Part shown: in pieces, positions 8,562-13,179 of the stretch
Numbering within the stretch: position 1 is the first letter of the stretch
Layout of the letters: every line of letters begins with the position of its first letter
Assembly: GCA_033764265.1 (NCBI GenBank)
Contig: JANRJB010000387.1
Span: 1-13,179, forward strand
DNA: 13,179 bases
Reading direction: 5' to 3'
DNA from: VGEM01 sp033764265
GTDB lineage: Bacteria > Pseudomonadota > Alphaproteobacteria > Rhodospirillales > Rhodospirillaceae
The notes under the pieces: generated by a model
What the model saw: the letters and a program-made list of their open reading frames with translations, nothing else
The model's database searches: none
Told to the model about the DNA's origin: nothing
Translations under genes and position numbers: made by a program

Positions 8562-8618
8562 GCATCCGCGCCGCCCGGCGCCGTACCCGCCTCAGCGAAT
8601 TCATAAGGGGTGCGAGAG

Positions 8619-9764
8619 TTAGAACAGCGCCAATTGCGCGCCCTTGGCGGTGGTGTCGGCGGCCGGAACCGCAAACCGGCTGCAATCAAGCTCGTAGCTG
8701 CGCTGATTGAGCCCCAATCGCTTGCAGGCCAGGGCGAAACGCTGTTGCACCGCCTCGGCGATCGGTCCGGTACCGCGCATGCGCGCGCCCCATTCGGCGT
8801 CGTAATCACGCCCGCCGCGCATCGCCCGAACCAGGGTCATCACCCGCTTGGCCCGATCCGGCACGGCGGCGGCCAGCCACTCCTGGAACATGTCGCGCAC
8901 TTCCAGTGGCAGGCGCAGCATGATGTAGCCCGCTTCGCGCGCGCCGGCGTCGCGGGCCGCTGCCAGGATGCTTTCCAGTTCATGGTCGTTGAGGCCGGGA
9001 ATGACCGGCGCGATCATCACGGCCGTGGGGATGCCGGCCGCGCTCAGTTGCCGGATCGCCTCGAGGCGCCGTTCGGGTGTCGAGGCGCGCGGCTCCATCG
9101 CCCGGGCCAGCCGGGTGTCGAGCGTGGTGATCGACAGCGCCGCCTTGGATTGTTGTTTGGCGGCCATCGGCGCCAGGATGTCGATGTCGCGCACGATCAG
9201 CGCGGCCTTTGTGACGATGCCGACCGGATGGTTGAAACGCGCCAGTACCTCGAGCACGCCGCGGGTGATGAGCAGGTTGCGCTCCACCGGCTGGTAAGGG
9301 TCGGTGCTGGTGCCCATCGCCATGGTCTTGCAGCGGTACGATGGCGCGCGCAGGGCTTTGTCCAGCAACGCGGCCGCATCGGGCTTGGCGAAGATCTTGC
9401 TTTCGAAGTCGAGCCCCGGCGACAGCCCCAGCCAGGCATGGGTTGGCCGGGCGAAACAATAGATGCAGCCGTGCTCGCAGCCCCGGTACGGATTGATCGA
9501 GCGGTCGAACGGGATATCGGGCGATTCGTTGCGGGCGATGATGGTGCGGCTTGAGTCTTTCAACACCGCCGTCCGCAGGGGTGGGGGCGGGGCGTCCAGG
9601 TTGTCCCAGCCGTCGTCGAGCGCTTCGCGGTGAAGCCGCTCGTAGCGGCCGGCCGGGTTGCCGACAGCCGCCCGGCCACGTCGCGCATCGGGGTGAACGC
9701 CGTGGGTGCCGGCCAACGCGCCACCCAGATAGCGGTTCTGCGAATGAAGATGAGGCTGCTGCAT
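8619..9764 (-). CDS. PA0069-family radical SAM protein (SplB-like)
   Basis: Radical S-adenosylmethionine enzyme of unknown reaction; the family is distantly related to spore photoproduct lyase SplB. 381 aa from ATG 9764. The [4Fe-4S] cluster motif C-x3-C-x2-C is C96, C100, C103 in NPYRGCEHGCIYCFARP. Family blocks follow: GLDFESKIFAKPDA, MGTSTDPYQPVE, GIVTKAALIVRDID, SITTLD, VMIAPVIPGLND. The N-terminal GRYER...DDGWD segment is also typical. The ribosome binding site is poor (GAG about 10 nt upstream), but no better start is seen. The protein is cytoplasmic, with no signal peptide. Its stop lies 89 bp before the hydrolase start on the same strand with no T-tract terminator, so readthrough into the hydrolase/TRAP pair is possible. 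The family is certain; the substrate is unknown. Confidence 0.93.
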   Translation of the reverse strand: MQQPHLHSQNRYLGGALAGTHGVHPDARRGRAAVGNPAGRYERLHREALDDGWDNLDAPPPPLRTAVLKDSSRTIIARNESPDIPFDRSINPYRGCEHGCIYCFARPTHAWLGLSPGLDFESKIFAKPDAAALLDKALRAPSYRCKTMAMGTSTDPYQPVERNLLITRGVLEVLARFNHPVGIVTKAALIVRDIDILAPMAAKQQSKAALSITTLDTRLARAMEPRASTPERRLEAIRQLSAAGIPTAVMIAPVIPGLNDHELESILAAARDAGAREAGYIMLRLPLEVRDMFQEWLAAAVPDRAKRVMTLVRAMRGGRDYDAEWGARMRGTGPIAEAVQQRFALACKRLGLNQRSYELDCSRFAVPAADTTAKGAQLALF

Positions 9765-9793
9765 GACCGGCTCGGGTGCGTCTTGATCGACCG

Positions 9794-9811
9794 GGCGCCT
9801 GAAGTGGCGCC
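9794..9811 (-). promoter_or_regulatory. Hairpin close upstream of the radical SAM gene
   Basis: GGCGCC (9794-9799) and GGCGCC (9806-9811) form a 6-bp all-GC stem with a 6-nt loop, 30 nt before the radical SAM start codon. A second small stem, GCCGG-tttgacg-CCGGC, lies at about 9825-9841. No T-run follows, so neither looks like a terminator. They may structure the leader RNA. Confidence 0.3.
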
Positions 9812-9926
9812 TCTTGACCCGCCCGCCGGTTTGACGCCGGCCCGGATGGGTTGGCTAGGTCAGGTGGCGATTTCGCTCAGGGGCCCCGCCCGCCCAGGGG
9901 CAGGGCGAGCGGGGGTGGCTGAGGGG

Positions 9927-9950
9927 AGGTTGATCGGCTGCGATCAACCT
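9927..9950. repeat. Perfect 10-bp inverted repeat with 4-nt loop
   Basis: AGGTTGATCG (9927-9936) and CGATCAACCT (9941-9950) flank GCTG. There is no T-run on either side, which argues against an intrinsic terminator. It sits just downstream of a possible minus-strand promoter, so it would be at the 5' end of the radical SAM leader RNA. It could equally be a protein operator. It lies in a roughly 240-bp stretch (9765-10006) without any convincing gene. Confidence 0.55.
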
Positions 9951-9958
9951 GAAGACAC

Positions 9959-9964
9959 CCTATA
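9959..9964 (-). promoter_or_regulatory. Candidate -10 box for the radical SAM gene
   Basis: Minus-strand TATAGG (within CATATAGGG) lies in a notably AT-rich patch. TTGTTT or CTTGTT lies about 15-16 nt upstream as a possible -35. If real, the leader would be about 185 nt and would carry the hairpins at 9927-9950 and 9794-9811. Confidence 0.3.
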
Positions 9965-10006
9965 TGACCAATGAGAACAAAACAAGAACTATTTGGGGTC
10001 GAGCCC

Positions 10007-10048
10007 AAAAAACCAAAACCCCGGATGGCCTTTCTTGGCCACCCGGGG
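10007..10048 (-). terminator. Intrinsic terminator of the PepSY-like gene operon
   Basis: A 12-bp stem (10019-10030 with 10037-10048, loop TTTCTT) is followed on the minus strand by TTTTGGTTTTTT (10018-10007). The single non-Watson-Crick position is A-C on the plus strand but a stable G-U wobble in the minus-strand RNA. This fits selection for function on the minus strand. It begins about 65 nt after the stop codon at 10114. Confidence 0.9.
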
Positions 10049-10057
10049 TCGGGGGTC

Positions 10058-10100
10058 GGTCGAGCCGGCCGAGGGGAAGGGGACGTGCGGCCGGTCGACC
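10058..10100 (-). repeat. Large hairpin in the 3' UTR of the PepSY-like gene
   Basis: GGTCGAGCCGGCCG (10058-10071) pairs with CGGCCGGTCGACC (10088-10100): 13 base pairs with one bulged G and a 16-nt loop. It lies between the stop codon and the intrinsic terminator, so the transcript would end in two hairpins in tandem. It may protect the mRNA 3' end or be part of a 3'-UTR RNA. Confidence 0.6.
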
Positions 10101-10113
10101 CTCGAAAGTTCGA

Positions 10114-10896
10114 CTACCGCGCGTCGCGCTTGACCCGGCCGGTGTGCCGGTCGATTTCGCGGGTCAGCACCAAAGCGTTGTCGGCGGTGACGATATTCAC
10201 GACATAGGTATCGGCGTCCTTTTCGATGACTTCGCCGACCTTGAGGCGCGGATTACCGAGCAGGATCAGACCGGATTCGGCCAGTTGCCGGGCTTGGTCT
10301 TTGGTCAAGGAGAGGTCGCGGTCGGGTCCGACATTGCCGATCAGGGCCAGTTCGCCCAGCCGCGCGCCCATCCGTCCGCCTCGCATGCGGCCGTCCATCA
10401 TCGGGTCGCCGCCGAGCCCGAGACCGAATTCGTCGCCACCGCCGCCGCGACGGCCGGCGCCGCGCCGGCGATCGAATTCGCCCGATTCGACGGCCTTGGT
10501 GATGCGTTCGGCGACCTCGGCGCAGCGCGCTTCGGCGCCCACCGGCAGACCGGTCTTGGCCGACAGTTCGCGCACGTTCACCAGTGAGCCGGAGGCGGTC
10601 ACGATCTCGATCGAGATCACGCCACCGGGCTTGTCCTCGGCCTTGCCGACCTTGAGGTTGCTTTGGCCGCGTTCGGCCAGCCGTCCCTCGATGATCTCTT
10701 TCACCTGGGTCGCGGTCAGTTTGCGGTCGACTTCGGCCAGCCGTTCGCAGCGCGCCTTGGCGCGTTCGGCCAGTCGTTCGGGATTGAAGCCGCGGCCATC
10801 GGCCGCATACACACCTGCGCCGGCCAGTGCGGAAGCGCCGATCAGACCCGAGGCCATCAGCCACTTCATGCGGCGCGAGAACGGACGTTTCAACAT
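10114..10896 (-). CDS. Secreted protein with two PepSY-like repeats
   Basis: 260 aa from ATG 10896, with AGGAG six nt upstream. The frame is open far upstream through the response-regulator region, but only this start gives a signal peptide (MLKRPFSRRMKWLMASGL...VYA, cut near residue 31). Mature layout: charged helix 38-58; repeat 1 (60-120), LTATQ...LKVG...IEIVTA...TGLPVG; Gly/Arg/Met-rich linker (141-182); repeat 2 (196-256), LTKDQ...LKVG...NIVTA...TGRVKR. The repeats share LTxxQ, LKVG, IVTA and TG at matching spacing, indicating internal duplication. The helix-then-strand pattern fits PepSY-like domains; LTxxQ also recalls CpxP/Spy chaperones, a less likely alternative. Cysteines C50 and C125 could form a disulfide. 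It is the last gene of an operon with two small proteins, divergent from a two-component system, suggesting a periplasmic partner or target of that system. Confidence 0.8.
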   Translation of the reverse strand: MLKRPFSRRMKWLMASGLIGASALAGAGVYAADGRGFNPERLAERAKARCERLAEVDRKLTATQVKEIIEGRLAERGQSNLKVGKAEDKPGGVISIEIVTASGSLVNVRELSAKTGLPVGAEARCAEVAERITKAVESGEFDRRRGAGRRGGGGDEFGLGLGGDPMMDGRMRGGRMGARLGELALIGNVGPDRDLSLTKDQARQLAESGLILLGNPRLKVGEVIEKDADTYVVNIVTADNALVLTREIDRHTGRVKRDAR

Positions 10897-11047
10897 GCCA
10901 ATCTCCTGTTGCGCGGGATTGAGGCTGATTTGGGTTAGGCGAAGGTCGGCGACACGACCGACCATGCGGCGGCCAGCACCATGTAGGCGATGATCAGCTT
11001 GGCGCTCTGGTCGCGAATGAAGGTCTTGCTCATGGCAATCTCCTGTT
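10894..11047 (-). repeat. Near-identical ribosome-binding segments of two adjacent genes
   Basis: On the minus strand AACAGGAGATTGGCATG (10910-10894) and AACAGGAGATTGCCATG (11047-11031) differ at one of 17 positions. Each contains the SD and start codon of its gene. The flanking sequence is not conserved, so this is either a small duplication or a conserved translation-control element. The span given covers both copies. Confidence 0.85.
10935..11033 (-). CDS. Small hydrophobic membrane protein, 32 aa
   Basis: Starts at ATG 11033 with AGGAG six nt upstream and ends with TAA at 10935. Residues 1-12 are polar and positively charged (MSKTFIRDQSAK). Residues 13-28 are hydrophobic (LIIAYMVLAAAWSVVS). 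It ends in PTFA. This predicts one membrane span with the N-terminus inside, or possibly an uncleaved signal-like peptide. I do not recognise a family. It is 38 nt upstream of the PepSY-like gene and 35 nt downstream of the 26-aa gene. The bases from its SD to just past its ATG match those of the PepSY-like gene at 16 of 17 positions. It shares a VL-x3-WS core with the 26-aa protein, so the two are probably related. Expression is inferred only from the ribosome binding site and the operon context. Confidence 0.7.
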   Translation of the reverse strand: MSKTFIRDQSAKLIIAYMVLAAAWSVVSPTFA

Positions 11048-11068
11048 AGGTTTGGTTGGGGAAGCGGT

Positions 11069-11149
11069 TCAGATCGACAAGCTGGCGATGCTCGACCAGG
11101 TCGAGCCCAGCACCAGCACGCTGACCAGGATTGAGAGGTACCGTTCCAT
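11069..11149 (-). CDS. Small hydrophobic membrane protein, 26 aa
   Basis: Starts at ATG 11149 with AAGGAGAA (AGGAG about 8 nt upstream) and ends with TGA at 11069. After a short charged start (MERY) it is almost wholly hydrophobic or small (LSILVSVLVLGSTWSS, then IASLSI), long enough for one membrane span. I recognise no family. It is the first gene of the minus-strand unit and lies nearest the regulator's putative binding boxes. Very small membrane proteins next to sensor kinases can act as kinase modulators (MgrB on PhoQ is the known precedent, though unrelated in sequence). A type I toxin-like peptide is an alternative, but I see no antisense RNA promoter. The gene is supported by its SD, codon-complete frame and likeness to its 32-aa neighbour. 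Confidence 0.65.
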   Translation of the reverse strand: MERYLSILVSVLVLGSTWSSIASLSI

Positions 11150-11209
11150 GGGGGTTCTCCTTCGGTTGGACGGGTCGGGCCGTTGGGTCCGCCTCGTTTC
11201 TGGAGACCA

Positions 11210-11215
11210 GTTATG
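11210..11215 (-). promoter_or_regulatory. Candidate -10 box of the small-protein/PepSY operon
   Basis: Minus-strand CATAAC (11215-11210) matches TATAAT at four of six positions. It would give a leader of about 55 nt before the 26-aa gene. There is no -35 consensus; instead a GTTACA box (11230-11225) sits at the -35/spacer region, as expected for a promoter activated by an OmpR-family regulator. Confidence 0.3.
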
Positions 11216-11224
11216 CGGCCCGCC

Positions 11225-11291
11225 TGTAACCGCCGCATGTCGCGCCCAGGGGAAAAGTGTAACCGCCTGTAACCCCCGGGCCGGGCGTTAC
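11225..11291. promoter_or_regulatory. Array of TGTAAC boxes, probable response-regulator binding sites
   Basis: TGTAAC occurs at 11225-11230, 11258-11263 and 11268-11273, with an inverted GTTAC at 11287-11291. Start-to-start spacings are 33 and 10 bp, close to whole helical turns, so all three direct copies face the same side of the DNA. Two copies in the form GTAAC-N5-GTAAC match the tandem half-site layout used by OmpR-family dimers such as CpxR and RstA. The array lies between the divergent regulator gene and the small-protein operon, suggesting autoregulation and control of the operon. Confidence 0.6.
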
Positions 11292-11309
11292 GATCGGTTG
11301 CGGGATTCC

Positions 11310-11351
11310 ATGGAAGCCGCTGGCTTTGCTGGACTAAATTCCCGGTCATGA
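11310..11351 (+). promoter_or_regulatory. Start region of the response-regulator gene: short upstream ORF or leaderless -10
   Basis: The regulator's ATG (11348) has no Shine-Dalgarno sequence. Two readings are possible. A 13-codon frame from ATG 11310 (MEAAGFAGLNSRS) ends with TGA overlapping the regulator start as ATGA, allowing coupled translation. Alternatively TAAATT at 11335-11340 is a -10 box placing the transcription start at about the A of the ATG, giving a leaderless mRNA. They exclude each other for any one transcript. Confidence 0.4.
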
Positions 11352-12085
11352 GCACCGCGACGGAAACCAACAAGCCGCATGTCCTGATCGTCGACGACGA
11401 CCAGGAAATCCGCACGCTGCTCAGCCGTTTCCTCAGCAAGCACGAATTTCGCGTCACCACGGCCAAGGATGGCCGCGAAATGCGCGAAGCCCTGAAGGAC
11501 TGGAAAATCGACCTGATCGTGCTGGACCTGATGATGCCGGGCGAGGACGGGCTGTCGCTGTGCCGCCAGGTGCGCAACGACTCCGACGTGCCGATCATCA
11601 TGCTCACCGCCATGGGCGAGGACGTCGACCGTATCATCGGGCTCGAGGTCGGCGCCGACGATTACATGGCCAAACCGTTCAATCCGCGCGAACTGTCCGC
11701 CCGCATCAAGGCGGTCTTGCGTCGATCGGCCGCGCCGACCGTGCCGGTGGGCGAAAGCAGCAACGAGGTGATCGCGTTCGACGCGTTCAGGCTCGACGTC
11801 GGCACCCGGACGCTGACCAAGGACGGCGCCGGCATTCCGCTGACCGCCGGCGAATATGATCTGCTGATCGCATTCATCGAGCATCCGCGCCGCGTGCTGA
11901 ACCGCGACCAGCTGCTCGACATGGCGCGCGGTCGCGCCGCCATTCCGTTCGACCGAGCCATCGATGTGCAGGTCGGCCGGCTGCGCAAAAAGATCGAACC
12001 TGACGCCAAGAACCCGTCGCTGATCAAGACCGTGCGCGGCGGCGGCTACATGTTCACTCCCGAAGTCGCCCGTAGCGGAGCCTGA
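11348..12085 (+). CDS. OmpR-family DNA-binding response regulator
   Basis: Cytoplasmic transcription factor activated by phosphorylation from its partner kinase. 245 aa. Receiver domain, residues about 11-127: acidic pocket D16-D18 (VDDD), phosphoacceptor D60 (VLDLMMPGEDG), switch T87 (IMLTA), conserved K109 in MAKPF. A winged-helix Trans_Reg_C domain covers about 138-238, with LTAGEYDLL, RVLNRDQLL, DVQVGRLRKKIE and ending TVRGGGYMF. All key residues are present. The kinase gene begins 17 nt after the stop codon, so they form one operon. Upstream lies an array of TGTAAC boxes that it probably binds. The start at 11348 is the only ATG in frame near the receiver domain; it lacks an SD. The receiver resembles alphaproteobacterial OmpR-type regulators; the stimulus is unknown. 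Confidence 0.96.
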   Translation: MSTATETNKPHVLIVDDDQEIRTLLSRFLSKHEFRVTTAKDGREMREALKDWKIDLIVLDLMMPGEDGLSLCRQVRNDSDVPIIMLTAMGEDVDRIIGLEVGADDYMAKPFNPRELSARIKAVLRRSAAPTVPVGESSNEVIAFDAFRLDVGTRTLTKDGAGIPLTAGEYDLLIAFIEHPRRVLNRDQLLDMARGRAAIPFDRAIDVQVGRLRKKIEPDAKNPSLIKTVRGGGYMFTPEVARSGA

Positions 12086-12102
12086 GGACCGGATCGCAAG
12101 CC

Positions 12103-13179
12103 ATGGCCGAAGCCGCACTCAATCCGCGCACCACGCCTGTATCGGCGCCCGGCCCGTCGGCTGCTGCCGCATCCGCTGCGCGCCATTCGTGGTCGCAGCG
12201 CTTGCGCATCGACAACCTGGGAACCTTCATCATCGTTGTGATCATGTCCCTGGTCATCATCCTCTACGGCGTATCGCTGGTGGCCTACTTCATCTTTCGC
12301 GAAGACGCTGCAGTGGCCGCTGCCGCCGGCCAGGCCGCCGACCAGATCATCGCCATCCGCCGGCTGGTGGACCGCGCCGCGCCCGAGGACCGCCTGCAGA
12401 TCATTCGGCGCCTGAACTCGCCGGCCATGGCGATGGCGGTCACCGGCCGTCCGATCGTGTCGCAGTCCGACGATCAGTTTTCCAGCCGCGTTGTACTGCG
12501 CCGCCTGCAACGGGAGTTTCCACCCGGAACCGAGATCAACGTCGACAGCCGGATCGATCTGGGGTCGGATCCGGCCGCGGCGTTTCCGTCCGACGAGGAA
12601 ATCGCCCGTCACATGCGCGGCGAGGACGAAGCGGCGCGCGCCGGCGGACTGACGCGCGAGCAACGCCGCGAACAGCGCATTGAGCGCATGATGAACGGGC
12701 CGCAACTGCCGCTGCCGGGAACGGAAGCCGTCATTCGCCTGTCGGTGCGGGTGGGCGACGGCGCGTGGTTCAACGCACGCGTCTCGCTGGCCATAAACGA
12801 ACGGCTCTCGCGCATTCAGCCGATCTTCATGCAGGGCTCGATTACATTCGTCCTGGCGATCCTGGCGCTGTGGGGCGTGAAGCGGGCGATTAAGCCGTTG
12901 TTCGTGTTCGCCGCCGCCGCCGAGCGCCTGGGCATGGACGTCAACGCCCCGCCGCTCGACGAAGGCGGCCCAGGCGAAGTACGCCGCGCCGCGCGGGCTT
13001 TCAACACCATGCAGACGCGCCTGAAGCGCTTCATCCAGGACCGCACCCAGATGCTGGCGGCCATCAGCCACGACCTGCGCACGCCGATCACGCGCATGAA
13101 GCTGCGCGCCGAATTTGTCGACGACGACGAGCAGCGCGAGAAGATGCTGAAGGACCTGGGCGAGATGGAGGCGATGATC
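12103..13179 (+). CDS. EnvZ-like membrane sensor histidine kinase (3' end outside window)
   Basis: Partner kinase of the preceding regulator; 359 residues are visible before the window ends. Ala/Pro-rich cytoplasmic N-terminus (1-40), TM1 about 41-64, periplasmic domain about 66-240, TM2 about 241-259, HAMP about 260-312 (IKPLFVFAAAAERLG), then the dimerisation/phosphoacceptor helix MLAAISHDLRTPITRMK with H323. The N, G1 and G2 boxes of the ATPase domain lie beyond the window. The periplasmic domain has a strongly charged stretch at residues 163-197 (SDEEIARHMRGEDEAARAGG, then REQRREQR), which may sense cations or a protein partner. GAGGA overlapping the regulator stop is the nearest SD, about 15 nt away, longer than usual. 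Same operon as the regulator. Confidence 0.95.
   Translation, partial: MAEAALNPRTTPVSAPGPSAAAASAARHSWSQRLRIDNLGTFIIVVIMSLVIILYGVSLVAYFIFREDAAVAAAAGQAADQIIAIRRLVDRAAPEDRLQIIRRLNSPAMAMAVTGRPIVSQSDDQFSSRVVLRRLQREFPPGTEINVDSRIDLGSDPAAAFPSDEEIARHMRGEDEAARAGGLTREQRREQRIERMMNGPQLPLPGTEAVIRLSVRVGDGAWFNARVSLAINERLSRIQPIFMQGSITFVLAILALWGVKRAIKPLFVFAAAAERLGMDVNAPPLDEGGPGEVRRAARAFNTMQTRLKRFIQDRTQMLAAISHDLRTPITRMKLRAEFVDDDEQREKMLKDLGEMEAMI

Noticed and set aside
8562..8618. Search for a terminator after the radical SAM gene
   Set aside because: A small GCGCC-gggc-GGCGC stem exists on the minus strand but no T-run follows. I do not call a terminator.
10897..11637. N-terminal extension of the PepSY-like gene through the regulator gene
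   Set aside because: It would cross the regulator and both small genes, and it buries a clear signal peptide. The ATG at 10896 has its own SD.
12046..13071. A 341-codon minus-strand frame
   Set aside because: Antisense to the sensor kinase, which shows clear TM, HAMP and H-box segments. No ribosome binding site or recognisable domain.

Overview
The window is GC-rich, tightly packed bacterial chromosome. Gene content points to a Gram-negative alphaproteobacterium: an outer-membrane TonB-dependent receptor of the type common in sphingomonads and relatives, secreted proteins with Sec signal peptides, a TRAP-type binding protein, and an OmpR/EnvZ-like pair whose sequences look alphaproteobacterial. 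I cannot name the genus. I saw no tRNA, rRNA, CRISPR array, insertion sequence or phage gene.

Layout. (1) 1-1065, + strand: the C-terminal two thirds of an amidase-signature hydrolase, cut by the left edge. (2) 1154-3631, - strand: a TonB-dependent receptor with a GTG start and its own intrinsic terminator (1081-1117). (3) 3902-6553, + strand: a large secreted M14 zinc carboxypeptidase, divergent from the receptor across a 270-bp gap. (4) 6597-9764, - strand: a PA0069-family radical SAM protein, then an exported alpha/beta-hydrolase-fold protein that lacks the usual nucleophile, then a TRAP (DctP) solute-binding protein whose start lies one base after the hydrolase stop. (5) 9765-10113: a gene-free stretch with several hairpins and a strong intrinsic terminator. 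(6) 10114-11149, - strand: a compact unit of two very small hydrophobic proteins (26 and 32 aa, both with good ribosome binding sites) and a secreted protein with two PepSY-like repeats. (7) 11348-13179, + strand: an OmpR-family response regulator and an EnvZ-like sensor kinase, cut by the right edge.

The most interesting part is 10114-13179. A two-component system is divergent from an operon of two tiny single-pass membrane peptides and a periplasmic PepSY-like protein. The shared intergenic region holds a helically phased set of TGTAAC boxes of the kind OmpR-family regulators bind. The two peptides share a VL-x3-WS core, and one peptide and the PepSY-like gene share an almost identical ribosome-binding segment. 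My inference is a sensor module whose regulator controls small membrane and periplasmic partners that may act back on the kinase. The rest of the window looks like scavenging of organic substrates: import through the receptor, peptide trimming by M14, amide hydrolysis, and TRAP-type binding.
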